In this document: in pieces, positions 54,801 to 64,000 of the stretch
How positions within the stretch are numbered: position 1 is the first letter of the stretch
How the letters are laid out: each line of letters opens with the position of its first letter
Source: Massilia sp. Root418
GTDB taxonomy: Bacteria; Pseudomonadota; Gammaproteobacteria; Burkholderiales; Burkholderiaceae_D
Direction of reading: 5' to 3'
Length of the DNA: 64,000 nucleotides
Assembly: GCF_001425265.1 (NCBI RefSeq)
Contig: NZ_LMEC01000022.1
Location: 62,001-126,000, forward strand
Notes under the pieces: generated by a model
What the model was told of the DNA's origin: nothing
Database searches by the model: none
What the model saw: only the letters and a program-made list of their open reading frames with translations
Made by a program: the position numbers and the translations under genes

Positions 54801-55014
54801 GCACATAGATCAGCTTGTATTGCGGCTGGGCCGCCTTGGGATCGGGCTCGGCCACCAGCAGCTTGGCTTTCGGGTGCGCAGCAGCGTCCACCCGCTGCAG
54901 CCACGTCGCGACGGCGTAGGGCAGTTGGGGGGCGGGGGCCGTCGCCGGGGCGGATGCCGGGGCCGGCGCAGTCGTTTCGCGGGTTTCGTCGCGGGTCAAA
55001 TCCATAGTGCGCAT
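51880..55014 (-). CDS. SNF2-family helicase, operonic with a two-component system
   Basis: A 1044-residue protein. The first ~30 residues are an Ala/Pro/Thr-rich spacer; ~30-560 is an N-terminal region of unknown fold. The motor spans ~580-1030: LRDYQADGLAWMQFL, DDMGLGKT (~608), VLVIAPTSLMGNW, DESHYIKN (~698), SGTPLENHLGELWSQFHFL, then VFSQFTSMLELI, LLTGETKDRSAQVAAFQ, ISLKAGGVGLNLTAADTV, DRAWRIGQDKPV. It differs clearly from the SNF2 protein at 15.4 kb in its N-terminus and length. A second ATG at 55005 is in frame. Divergent from tex. Confidence 0.9.
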   Translation of the reverse strand: MRTMDLTRDETRETTAPAPASAPATAPAPQLPYAVATWLQRVDAAAHPKAKLLVAEPDPKAAQPQYKLIYVLAPTSGGRHVALCLYKARLRPNGDVAAATPVSEVFSLLSAPPTFLAPGDEDLIRFFVAMRSGPNSQTGTATEPRGKIGAALLKMLAEQDKLLWANSWADVGNGLVYPMKFGPLRQANLAWREEGKGLRLGWAVEPPEGARHHGADQLDYMLPTEPPWYIDNLSCGELFLNQGGAEIPLAELQALVAQAPLLTSNDKLRVSQLLLAHGLQQLMPLPQPLPQRIRQDVKPRPILVLDAAMLSDGSTQRWHDFAVLSYDYDGERVSFDPSQRVVRQRGEVTEVIQRDEQAEADALATLAALGFRKPGALPLSSVRGGLLLAGQADWLRFAADGVDELLAHGWQVEKSAKYRYDVTAVDGWYAEVEPDEADGGHAWFDLELGITVEGERIPLLPVLVQMIRNAPLDFSPKALAAHAEEDQMLATLGDGTRVALPWNRVKPILATLGELYYNDKIKHAVHLPTLDAARLDELARTVDFEWAGGEELRDMGRKLNQFNSVKRVATPAGLRATLRDYQADGLAWMQFLREYGLAGILADDMGLGKTVQTLAHILVEKEAGRLTHPVLVIAPTSLMGNWQDEAAHFAPDLRVLLLQGKDRMQQFEQIQESDLVLTTYALLPRDEEKLREQEFHMVILDESHYIKNTRSKAAQSAGLLKARHRLCLSGTPLENHLGELWSQFHFLLPGLLGDEKSFNAQFRHPIERQDDPQRRALLNRRIKPFLLRRTKDNVAKELPAKTEMVRKVELTGAQRDLYETVRLAMDQKVREEIDRKGVARSQIVILEALLKLRQVCCDPRLVKSLPSKKQTAGSAKLTDLMQMVEDLLEEDRKILVFSQFTSMLELIEEELELRDIPYALLTGETKDRSAQVAAFQQGAVPIFLISLKAGGVGLNLTAADTVIHYDPWWNPAAENQATDRAWRIGQDKPVFVYKLIAKGTLEEKIQVLQQKKSDLAQSILAEGESQKMALTQEDLQQIFAPLAD

Positions 55015-55124
55015 TTGTTACTGATCGATGACGGTTTGAAGACGGTTCAAAAACTGCAACATGCAATATTATCCGGTTTAGCGTAACTCTTGTTTGTGTT
55101 TCTTCCAACATAGGGCGAAGCAAG

Positions 55125-55153
55125 TTGGCGCATCGCTGCGGTTTGAGTATGAT
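55125..55153 (+). promoter_or_regulatory. Probable sigma-70 promoter of tex
   Basis: TTGGCG (55125-55130), 17-base spacer, TATGAT (55148-55153), 31 bases before the tex ATG. Confidence 0.6.
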
Positions 55154-55183
55154 TCCGCCCTGGTCACCACAGGAAATCCGCTC

Positions 55184-57532
<2,349 letters not shown>

Positions 57533-57602
57533 GCCTGCCGTACCCCCGCCGGCGTTTTCTTATAAAATGTCGGCATCTATTCCATTTTCCCCCGAGGCAG
57601 CA

Positions 57603-57914
57603 ATGAGCGACGTACAAACCTGGATCAAAGAAACCGTGACCAAAACCCCCGTGGTCCTGTTCATGAAGGGCACCGCGCAGTTCCCGCAGTGCGGCTTTTC
57701 CGGCCGCGCCATCCAGATCCTGAAAGCGTGCGGCGTGGAAAACATCGCCACCGTGAACGTTCTGGACGACCCTGAAGTCCGCCAGGGCATCAAGGAATAC
57801 TCGAACTGGCCAACCATTCCCCAGCTCTACATCAAGGGCGAGTTCATCGGCGGTTCGGACATCATGAACGAGATGTTTGAGTCGGGCGAACTGAAGGCAC
57901 TGCTGGATGCCTGA
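57603..57914 (+). CDS. grxD: Monothiol glutaredoxin GrxD
   Basis: A 103-residue Grx with the CGFS active site (FPQCGFSGRAIQIL, ~28-41) and TIPQLYIKGEFIGGSDI. Monothiol Grx4-type proteins carry a 2Fe-2S cluster with glutathione and BolA-type partners; an IbaG-like gene is at 34.3 kb. A TATAAA stands at 57561-57566, so it may have its own promoter after tex. Confidence 0.96.
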   Translation: MSDVQTWIKETVTKTPVVLFMKGTAQFPQCGFSGRAIQILKACGVENIATVNVLDDPEVRQGIKEYSNWPTIPQLYIKGEFIGGSDIMNEMFESGELKALLDA

Positions 57915-58494
57915 CCGCCGGCAGCGGCTGGTCATCGCCATTACCGGCGCCACCGGCGCGGTGTATGGGGTGCGGCTGCTGCAGGTACTGAAGGAGCTGG
58001 CCGTGGAGACCCACCTGGTGGTCTCGGACGCGGCCGTGCTGACCCTGCACCAGGAAACCGGCTTGCAGCGCAAGGAAGTGGAAGCGCTGGCGGACGTGGT
58101 GCACAAGCAGAACAATATCGGCGCGGCCATCGCCAGCGGGTCGTTCCAGTCGGACGGGATGGTGATTGCGCCCTGCTCGATGAAGACGCTGGCGTCCGTG
58201 GCGCATGGCCTGTCGGACAATCTGGTTGCACGCGCGGCGGACGTGGTGCTCAAGGAGCGCCGCCGCCTGGTGCTGATGGTGCGCGAAACGCCGTTCAACC
58301 TGGCGCACTTGCGCAATATGACAGCCGTCACGGAAATGGGCGGCATTATCTTCCCGCCCCTGCCGAGCTTTTACCACCAGCCGCAAACCATCGCCGAGAT
58401 GGTGGACCACACGGTGGCGCGGGTGATCGACCTGTTCGGCATTGCGCACCAGCTGGCGCCGCGCTGGGACGGCCTGAACCCGCCGCGCAGCTAA
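57907..58494 (+). CDS. ubiX: Flavin prenyltransferase UbiX
   Basis: A 195-residue protein: VIAITGATGAVYGVRLLQVL, IAPCSMKTLASVAHGLSDNLVARAADVVLKE, LVLMVRETPFNLAHLRNM. It attaches a prenyl group to FMN, making the cofactor for UbiD decarboxylase in ubiquinone synthesis. Its ATG overlaps grxD by 8 bp, so coupled translation is likely. Full length. Confidence 0.96.
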   Translation: MPDRRQRLVIAITGATGAVYGVRLLQVLKELAVETHLVVSDAAVLTLHQETGLQRKEVEALADVVHKQNNIGAAIASGSFQSDGMVIAPCSMKTLASVAHGLSDNLVARAADVVLKERRRLVLMVRETPFNLAHLRNMTAVTEMGGIIFPPLPSFYHQPQTIAEMVDHTVARVIDLFGIAHQLAPRWDGLNPPRS

Positions 58495-58518
58495 GCGCTC
58501 ACCATCCCTGCCGTGACG

Positions 58519-58725
58519 CTAGGTTTTCTCGAAGCTGCTGCTGGCACGCTTCAATTCCCTCGCTTCCTCCAGCATGCGGCGCTGGGCGATGCGCTTGCGC
58601 ATCAGTTCAGCGTGGCGGGCTGCCGTCATGGGCGGGGCGGTCATCAGGTCTTTCAGCTGCGCTACATTGCTGTAGTTGTTTCTCATCAAGCGGCTCAATC
58701 CGGACTCCTGAAATAGCGCGTGCAT
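58519..58725 (-). CDS. Small hypothetical protein
   Basis: A 68-residue protein (MHALFQESGLSRLMRNNYSN) with a helical, Arg/Met/Ala-rich middle and KRASSSFEKT end. AGGG lies 7 bases before the ATG. Plausible but unrecognised; alternatively it starts at the internal Met 14. Confidence 0.5.
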   Translation of the reverse strand: MHALFQESGLSRLMRNNYSNVAQLKDLMTAPPMTAARHAELMRKRIAQRRMLEEARELKRASSSFEKT

Positions 58726-58875
58726 TGCGCATCCCTATTGTGCACCAAATCCGTTTCGGAACTGTGACAATTTGCTATTGGAGCCGAACATTCGGCGGAT
58801 TCCCGCCGCGCCGCGCAACTGTGGCACGCCCGTTCTTATATTAGTCAATGTGTCAAGAACGACCGTGCAATTTTG

Positions 58876-59283
58876 TTACTTTTGGTAGTTCACACGGACC
58901 AGCATGCGAATAAATTCGCGCGCGATCTGGCGGTGATGCTCGTCCAGGCGCTGCAAATCGGCGATCAGTTTCACGTCGGCCGACTCGAAACGGGACAGGC
59001 CATTGCTGCTCTCGCCGGCCGGCGCGGCCGCTTCCGGGCCGCCGAAGCGCAGCCAGTCGGCCGGTACACCCAGCCATTGGGCAATCATGCGCAGCTTTTC
59101 CTGGGTGGGAATGGCTTCCCCCACCAGCCACTTGCGCGCTGCGTGCACCGTTATGGGGCGTCCGTCGAAGCGAATGTTAAATTCGCGCGCCAAGCGGGTC
59201 GGGCTGTCGGGAGAGTAGTGGGCGTTTTTCAGAGCCTGCTGCAAGCGCTGGCTAAAGCTTTCGCGTTCGTTAGAAGAATTCAT
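58876..59283 (-). CDS. HTH-type transcriptional regulator (XRE/CI-like)
   Basis: A 135-residue protein. Residues ~10-75 contain a lambda-repressor-like helix-turn-helix: FSQRLQQALKNAHYS, LAREFNIR, PITVHAARKWLVGEAIPTQEKLRMIAQWLGVPADWLRFG. The C-terminal ~55 residues are helical and likely mediate dimerisation. Similar small regulators are common in Burkholderiales, sometimes of phage origin; no phage genes are near. Its promoter side holds inverted repeats at 59286-59313. Confidence 0.8.
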   Translation of the reverse strand: MNSSNERESFSQRLQQALKNAHYSPDSPTRLAREFNIRFDGRPITVHAARKWLVGEAIPTQEKLRMIAQWLGVPADWLRFGGPEAAAPAGESSNGLSRFESADVKLIADLQRLDEHHRQIAREFIRMLVRVNYQK

Positions 59284-59285
59284 AG

Positions 59286-59313
59286 TTGCACTATTTCATA
59301 TCATGCAATGAAA
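59286..59313. promoter_or_regulatory. Candidate autoregulatory operator of the HTH gene
   Basis: TTTCAT (59294-59299) and ATGAAA (59308-59313) form an inverted repeat with 8-base spacing, nested with TTGCA (59286-59290) / TGCAA (59304-59308). It abuts the start codon region. Confidence 0.4.
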
Positions 59314-59470
59314 GTCAGTCTCTCGCAGTGTCGGACGAACTGTGACAATCGAGAATGGAATATTTAACATTTTTCCCTCATTGCTGCGTGCTGGCGCCCG
59401 CATAACGTCCAAATTTTATTTCTGATATGCCATGATACGGCAAATTGAATTTAGAGGGCAATTTTTTAGA

Positions 59471-59486
59471 CTGAACGTTCGTTCAG
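59471..59486. promoter_or_regulatory. Perfect 16-bp palindrome, TetR-operator-like
   Basis: CTGAACG TT CGTTCAG. It lies in the 413-bp gap 59284-59696, which otherwise shows no gene. The GAACG/CGTTC half-sites resemble TetR-family operators, but no TetR gene is in the window. Confidence 0.5.
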
Positions 59487-59622
59487 GACAGATGCGGTCC
59501 CGTTGTCGAGCTCGATGCTGCATTTATGCCAACACATATGATGCCGCCCGCCGCACAACGCCGTCGCACGATACACCATTCGTGGTCAGCAATTGCCACC
59601 AACTGTCCGTCCTGTCATGGGC

Positions 59623-59648
59623 TACAATATATTTAACGTTACGTAAAC
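59623..59648 (+). promoter_or_regulatory. liuR promoter with LiuR-like operator
   Basis: TACAAT (59623-59628) as a -10, immediately followed by TTTAACGTTACGTAAA (59632-59647). The operator-like element shares ACGTTACGTAAACG with the reverse complement of the site before the dehydrogenase gene, suggesting autoregulation. Confidence 0.5.
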
Positions 59649-59696
59649 GGAAGCTGAACGGAAGCCGACGCCCCCCTTGCTGCCCATCTGATCAAC

Positions 59697-60101
59697 ATGC
59701 CTACCTATACCATCACCGAACTGGCCCGCGAATTCGACATCACGGCGCGCGCCATCCGCTTCTATGAAGACCAGGGCCTGCTGAGCCCCTCGCGCGAAGG
59801 CGCGGGCGGACGCAACCGGGTTTACACGCCGCGCGACCGCACCCGCCTCAAGCTCACGCTGCGCGGCAAACGCCTTGGCCTGTCGCTGTCCGAAATCAAG
59901 AGCCTGGTGGACATGTACGAGTCGCCCAAGGACACCAGCGCGCAGATGCACCGCTTCCTGGGCGTGCTGCAGCAGCACCGCGACATGCTGGAGCAGCAGC
60001 GCGAGGACATCGACATGACCCTGGCCGAAATCACCGCCCACGAGGAAGACTGCAAGCGCATGCTGGCGGCGATTGCCGAGCCGCAATCCACCGGGACTTG
60101 A
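59697..60101 (+). CDS. liuR: MerR family regulator LiuR
   Basis: A 134-residue MerR protein: ITELAREFDITARAIRFYEDQGLLSPSREG is the N-terminal winged helix, NRVYTPRDRTRLKLTLRGKRLGLSLSEIKSLVD the rest of the DNA-binding part, then a long dimerisation helix. No effector-binding cysteines like mercury-type MerR. LiuR controls leucine/isovalerate degradation, and the adjacent isovaleryl-CoA dehydrogenase gene supports this. Confidence 0.88.
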   Translation: MPTYTITELAREFDITARAIRFYEDQGLLSPSREGAGGRNRVYTPRDRTRLKLTLRGKRLGLSLSEIKSLVDMYESPKDTSAQMHRFLGVLQQHRDMLEQQREDIDMTLAEITAHEEDCKRMLAAIAEPQSTGT

Positions 60102-60103
60102 CG

Positions 60104-60132
60104 TTTACGTTAACGTCACATCGCGGTATGAT
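60104..60132 (+). promoter_or_regulatory. LiuR-controlled promoter of the isovaleryl-CoA dehydrogenase gene
   Basis: TTTACG (60104-60109), 17-base spacer, TATGAT (60127-60132). The perfect ACGTTAACGT palindrome (60107-60116) overlaps the -35 and the spacer, the usual location for MerR-type control. Confidence 0.55.
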
Positions 60133-60170
60133 GAGGGCTACCACACCCCAACCAGAAGAATGAGGACGAC

Positions 60171-61355
60171 ATGCTCCATCTCCCAGGCCTGACCTTTGAC
60201 CACGGCGAAGACATCGCCGCCCTGCGCTCCGCCGTGCAGGAATTCGCCGCTGCCGAAATCGCGCCGCGCGCCGCCGAGATCGACCGCAGCGACCAGTTCC
60301 CCATGGACCTGTGGCGCAAGATGGGCGACCTGGGCCTGCTGGGCATCACCGTGAGCGAGGAATACGGCGGCGCCAACATGGGCTACCTGGCCCACATCGT
60401 GGCAATGGAGGAGATCTCGCGCGCCTCGGCTTCCGTGGGCCTGTCCTACGGCGCGCATTCCAATCTGTGCGTCAACCAGATCAAGCGCAACGGCACCGAA
60501 GAGCAAAAACGGCAATACCTGCCCAAGCTGATCTCGGGCGAGCACGTGGGCGCGCTGGCGATGTCCGAGCCGAACGCCGGTTCCGACGTGGTGAGCATGA
60601 AACTGCGCGCCGACTGGAAGGGCGACCGCTGGGTGCTGAACGGCACCAAGATGTGGATCACCAACGGCCCCGACGCGGACGTGCTGGTGGTGTACGCCAA
60701 GAACGACCTGGAAGCGGGCCCGCGCGGCATGACCGCCTTCCTGATTGAAAAAGGCTTCAAGGGCTTCTCCGTGGCGCAAAAGCTGGACAAGCTGGGCATG
60801 CGCGGCTCGCACACCGGCGAGCTGGTGTTCGAGGACTGCGAAGTGCCGGCCGAGAACGTGCTGGGCGGCCTGGGCAAAGGCGTGAACGTGCTGATGTCCG
60901 GCCTGGACTTCGAGCGCACCGTGCTGTCCGGCGGCCCGCTGGGCATCATGCAGGCCTGCATGGACGCGGTGGTGCCCTATATCCACGACCGCAAGCAGTT
61001 CGGCCAGCCGATCGGCGAGTTCCAGCTGATGCAGGGCAAGCTGGCCGATATGTACTCCACCATGATGGCGTGCAAGGCCTACGTGTACGCCGTGGGCCAG
61101 GCCTGCGACCGCGCCACCAGCCCGGAAGCGGTGCGCCAGCTGCGCAAGGACGCCGCCGGCGCCATCCTGTACAGCGCCGAAAAGGCCACCTGGATGGCCG
61201 GCGAGGCGATCCAGACCCTGGGCGGCAACGGCTATATCAACGAGTATCCGGTGGGCCGTTTGTGGCGCGACGCCAAGCTGTATGAGATCGGCGCCGGCAC
61301 CAGCGAGATCCGCCGCATGCTGATCGGCCGCGAACTGTTCGCTGAAACCAAGTAA
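60171..61355 (+). CDS. liuA: Isovaleryl-CoA dehydrogenase
   Basis: A 394-residue acyl-CoA dehydrogenase: EIAPRAAEIDRSDQFPMDLWRKMGDLGLLGI, YGAHSNLCVNQI, AMSEPNAGSDVVSMK (FAD contact), MWITNGPDADVLVVYAK, QTLGGNGYINEYPVGRLWRDAKL. The family members closest in pattern are isovaleryl-CoA dehydrogenases, which oxidise isovaleryl-CoA to 3-methylcrotonyl-CoA in leucine breakdown. The LiuR-type regulator gene just upstream supports it. Confidence 0.9.
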   Translation: MLHLPGLTFDHGEDIAALRSAVQEFAAAEIAPRAAEIDRSDQFPMDLWRKMGDLGLLGITVSEEYGGANMGYLAHIVAMEEISRASASVGLSYGAHSNLCVNQIKRNGTEEQKRQYLPKLISGEHVGALAMSEPNAGSDVVSMKLRADWKGDRWVLNGTKMWITNGPDADVLVVYAKNDLEAGPRGMTAFLIEKGFKGFSVAQKLDKLGMRGSHTGELVFEDCEVPAENVLGGLGKGVNVLMSGLDFERTVLSGGPLGIMQACMDAVVPYIHDRKQFGQPIGEFQLMQGKLADMYSTMMACKAYVYAVGQACDRATSPEAVRQLRKDAAGAILYSAEKATWMAGEAIQTLGGNGYINEYPVGRLWRDAKLYEIGAGTSEIRRMLIGRELFAETK

Positions 61356-61397
61356 CGCAGTTAATGCCCACCTGAGCGCGATGAGGCCGGCCCGTCC

Positions 61398-63233
61398 ATG
61401 ATGAACCAGGCTGCATTCCCGAAACTGCTGTCTTCCCAGATAGCGTTCGACATCGCGCTCACCATCCGCGACGGCTTCGACAAGCATTACCGCCTGTTCC
61501 GCCAGTCCAGCCAGCAAGCCCGCGAGTATTTCGAGCGCGGCCAGTGGAAAGTGGCGCAGCAGGCCGCGCGCGAGCGCATCGGCTTCTACGACAAGCGCGT
61601 GCAGGAATGCGTGCACATGCTGGAGGACGAGTACGCGCCGGAGGACTTGAGCGACGAGGTGTGGCGCGAGTGCAAGCTGCACTTCATCGGCCTGCTGTCC
61701 GGCCACAAGCAGCCGGAGCTGGCCGAAACCTTTTTCAATTCGGTGTGCTGCAACATCCTGCACCGCAGCTATTTCCACAACGAGTTCATCTTCGTGCGGC
61801 CGGTGGTGTCCACCGAGTACATCGAGACGGAAGAGCCGGCGCCCACCTACCGCATGTACTACCCGGGCACCGACGGCCTGCGCTTCACGCTCAAGCGCAT
61901 CGTCACCAATTTCCAGCTCAACGCCAGGTTCGCCAACCTGGACCGCGACGTGGAGCAGGTGGAAGCGCGCCTGCGCCAGCTGTTCGGCGGCGAGGCGCTG
62001 GAACCCAACCACCAGATCCAGGTGCTGTCCAGCCTGTTCTTCCGCAACAAGGGCGCCTACATCGTCGGCAAGGGCGTCAACGGCGCGCGCGAATACCCGT
62101 TCGTGGTGCCCATCCTGCACAACCGCCACGGCCAGCTGGTGCTGGACACCGTGCTGTTCGAGCAGGAGCAGATCATCATCCTGTTCTCGTTTACGCGCGC
62201 CTACTTCCAGGTGGACATGGAGGTGCCCTCGGCCTATGTGCAGTTCCTGCGCACCCTGCTGCCGCGCAAGCCGCGCAGCGAGATCTACACCATCCTCGGC
62301 CTGCAGAAGCAGGGCAAGACGCTGTTCTACCGCGACTACCTGCAGCACCTGAAGCATTCGTCGGACCAGTTCGACATCGCGCCCGGCATCCGCGGCCTGG
62401 TCATGCTGGTGTTCGCGCTGCCGTCCTTCCCCTACGTGTTCAAGGTGATCAAGGACTTCTTCCCGGCGCCCAAGGACACCACGCGCGCGCTGGTGAAGGA
62501 AAAATACCTGCTGGTGAAGCACCACGACCGCGTGGGCCGCATGGCCGACACGCTGGAGTATTCCAACGTGGCCTTCCCGCGCCACCGCATGAAGGAAGAG
62601 CTGATCGACGAGATCCGCCTGCACGCGCCCTCGCTGCTGGAGGAAGACGGCGAGAACATCGTCATCAAGCACCTGTACATCGAGCGCCGCATGGTGCCGC
62701 TGAATATCTGGCTGAGCAACGCCGAGCAGCAGGGCGACGAGGCGCGCATCGAGCACGGCGTGGTGGAATACGGCAACGCCATCAAGGAACTGGTGGCGGC
62801 CAACATCTTCCCCGGCGACATGCTGTACAAGAACTTCGGCGTCACCCGTCACAAGCGCGTGGTGTTCTACGATTACGACGAAATCGAATACATCACCGAC
62901 TGCAATTTCCGCGACATCCCCGAGGCGCGCACCGAGGAGGAAGAGATGGCGGCCGAGCCCTGGTATCACGTCGGCAAGCACGACGTGTTCCCCGAGCAGT
63001 TTGGCCGCTTCCTGCTGGGCAACGCAAAGATCCGCAAATACTTCCTGCAGCACCACGCCGACCTGTTCACGCGCGAATTCTGGCAGCGGCGCAAGGAGCG
63101 CATCGAAGCCGGCATCGTGGAAGACGTGTTCCCGTATCCGCAGCACATCCGCTTTTCGTATCAGGGCACACCTGCCATCACCCCTGCGGCGCACGTCGCG
63201 CCGACTCTTTTGGAGACCAGTGAAAATGAATGA
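61398..63233 (+). CDS. aceK: Isocitrate dehydrogenase kinase/phosphatase
   Basis: A 611-residue protein (E. coli AceK 578), recognised by IRDGFDKHYRLFRQSSQQAREYFE, RSYFHNEFIFVRPVVSTEYIE, VMLVFALPSFPYVFKVIKDFF, and KNFGVTRHKRVVFYDYDEIEYI. AceK phosphorylates isocitrate dehydrogenase to divert flux into the glyoxylate bypass on acetate or fatty acids, and also dephosphorylates it. It lies 42 bp after the dehydrogenase gene and overlaps the thiolase gene, so it is likely co-expressed with acyl-CoA catabolism. aceA/aceB are not in the window. Confidence 0.94.
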   Translation: MMNQAAFPKLLSSQIAFDIALTIRDGFDKHYRLFRQSSQQAREYFERGQWKVAQQAARERIGFYDKRVQECVHMLEDEYAPEDLSDEVWRECKLHFIGLLSGHKQPELAETFFNSVCCNILHRSYFHNEFIFVRPVVSTEYIETEEPAPTYRMYYPGTDGLRFTLKRIVTNFQLNARFANLDRDVEQVEARLRQLFGGEALEPNHQIQVLSSLFFRNKGAYIVGKGVNGAREYPFVVPILHNRHGQLVLDTVLFEQEQIIILFSFTRAYFQVDMEVPSAYVQFLRTLLPRKPRSEIYTILGLQKQGKTLFYRDYLQHLKHSSDQFDIAPGIRGLVMLVFALPSFPYVFKVIKDFFPAPKDTTRALVKEKYLLVKHHDRVGRMADTLEYSNVAFPRHRMKEELIDEIRLHAPSLLEEDGENIVIKHLYIERRMVPLNIWLSNAEQQGDEARIEHGVVEYGNAIKELVAANIFPGDMLYKNFGVTRHKRVVFYDYDEIEYITDCNFRDIPEARTEEEEMAAEPWYHVGKHDVFPEQFGRFLLGNAKIRKYFLQHHADLFTREFWQRRKERIEAGIVEDVFPYPQHIRFSYQGTPAITPAAHVAPTLLETSENE

Positions 63234-64000
63234 TCCTATCGTTATCGTGGGCGCAGCCCGCACCCCCATGGGCGCCTTCCAGGGCGACTTCTCCGGCAAG
63301 GCCGCGCACGACCTGGGCGCGGTGGCGATCCAGGCTGCCGTCGAGCGTTCCGGCGTGGCGCCTGCCGCCGTGGAACACGTCTACTTCGGCAACTGCCTGA
63401 TGGCGGGCCAGGGCCAGGCCCCGGCGCGCCAGGCGCTGCTGAAAGCCGGCCTGCCCACTTCCACCGGCGCGGTGACCTTGTCGAAGATGTGCGGCTCGGC
63501 CATGCAGGCGGCCATCTACGCCTACGACGCACTGGCGGCCGGCAGCGCCGACGTGATCGTGGCCGGCGGCATGGAATCCATGACCAACGCGCCCTACCTC
63601 ATTCCCAAGGCGCGCGGCGGCTACCGCATCGGCCACGGCATGATGTTCGACCACATGATGTACGACGGCCTGGAAGACGCCTACTCGCGCAACGAGAAGA
63701 CCGGCGAAGGCCGTTCCATGGGCACCTTCGCAGAAGAGTGCTCGGCCAAGTACCAGTTCAGCCGCGAAGACCAGGACGCGTTCGCGATCGAGTCCGTCAA
63801 GCGCGCGCAGGCCGCCACCAATGAGGGCTGGTTCAAGTGGGAGATGGCGCCCGTGACCGTGAGCAGCCGCGCAGGCGATACCGTGATCGACAAGGATGAG
63901 GGCCCGCTGAAGGCCAGGATCGACAAGATCCCGACCCTGCGCACCGCGTTCAAGAAGGACGGCACCATCACGGCCGCCTCGTCCTCGTCCATCAACGACG
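63226..64000 (+). CDS. Acetyl-CoA acetyltransferase (thiolase), 3' end cut
   Basis: About 258 codons readable. MNDPIVIVGAARTPMGAFQG opens; the acylated Cys is in LSKMCGSAMQ (~87-96); VAGGMESMTNAPYL, SMGTFAEECSAKYQFSREDQD follow. The frame is open at the window end, and the C-terminal half (His/Cys catalytic pair) lies outside. A GTG at 63220 (GGAG at 63212) is an alternative start. Overlaps aceK by 8 bp. It likely cleaves acetoacetyl-CoA made in leucine/fatty-acid breakdown. Confidence 0.93.
   Translation, partial: MNDPIVIVGAARTPMGAFQGDFSGKAAHDLGAVAIQAAVERSGVAPAAVEHVYFGNCLMAGQGQAPARQALLKAGLPTSTGAVTLSKMCGSAMQAAIYAYDALAAGSADVIVAGGMESMTNAPYLIPKARGGYRIGHGMMFDHMMYDGLEDAYSRNEKTGEGRSMGTFAEECSAKYQFSREDQDAFAIESVKRAQAATNEGWFKWEMAPVTVSSRAGDTVIDKDEGPLKARIDKIPTLRTAFKKDGTITAASSSSIND

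Noticed and set aside
52123..55086. 987-residue plus-strand frame opposite the second SNF2 gene
   Set aside because: Same reason: antisense artefact.
59432..59767. 111-residue frame upstream of liuR
   Set aside because: No ribosome site, contains the palindrome and the liuR promoter, and ends inside liuR in another frame.
60138..63299. 1053-residue open frame on the minus strand
   Set aside because: Antisense to the isovaleryl-CoA dehydrogenase gene and aceK, both clearly recognised.

Overview
This 64 kb window is high-GC proteobacterial chromosome. The gene content (mla-murA-his-tat supercluster, gltBD, MerR/LiuR-type leucine catabolism genes, Rep, PriA) and the protein style point to a betaproteobacterium of the order Burkholderiales, most likely Oxalobacteraceae (Massilia/Duganella/Janthinobacterium-like). 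That placement is inference from gene order and sequence feel; no 16S gene is present. No rRNA, tRNA, prophage or CRISPR array was seen. Almost all very long open frames opposite gltB, the SNF2 genes and aceK are antisense artefacts of GC-rich codon use.

Layout. 1-9.2 kb: an NnrU-like membrane protein (cut by the window edge), a GMC flavoprotein with a four-cysteine motif, slyX and a transglutaminase-like gene downstream of rep, a DUF1857/SRPBCC protein, a degenerate HD-GYP protein, and a divergent pair of a pyridine-nucleotide disulfide oxidoreductase and an ArgP-type LysR regulator. 9.2-13.4 kb: two long palindromes, priA, a 784-bp AT-rich gap holding five perfect DnaA boxes, and hemE. 13.4-23.2 kb, plus strand: S9 peptidase, a 1387-residue SNF2 helicase, three small proteins, and a DUF885 exported protein.

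23.2-40.4 kb, minus strand: a near-continuous run that reads mlaF-E-D-A-C-B, a two-gene ABC exporter, a BolA/IbaG gene, murA, hisG-hisD-(DNA methyltransferase)-hisC-B-H-A-F-I-E, a HIT hydrolase, tatA-B-C. Outer-membrane lipid asymmetry, peptidoglycan precursor synthesis, histidine biosynthesis and Tat export are thus stacked in one direction, with an unexpected adenine methyltransferase carrying a histone H1-like tail inside the his genes. 40.6-48.2 kb: an unknown gene, gltD-gltB, and a REP-associated tyrosine transposase (RAYT) with REP-like flanks.

48.3-55.0 kb, minus strand: a second SNF2 helicase followed two bases later by a soluble PAS histidine kinase, then an OmpR-type response regulator and a chemoreceptor. 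55.2-58.5 kb, plus strand: tex, grxD, ubiX. 58.5-64 kb: a small hypothetical gene, an HTH regulator, then liuR, isovaleryl-CoA dehydrogenase, aceK and the start of a thiolase, with two LiuR-like operators.

The most interesting points are the DnaA-box cluster beside hemE/priA, the methyltransferase inside the his operon, the SNF2-kinase-regulator unit, the HD-GYP protein that has lost its HD dyad, and the RAYT with related palindromes elsewhere in the window.
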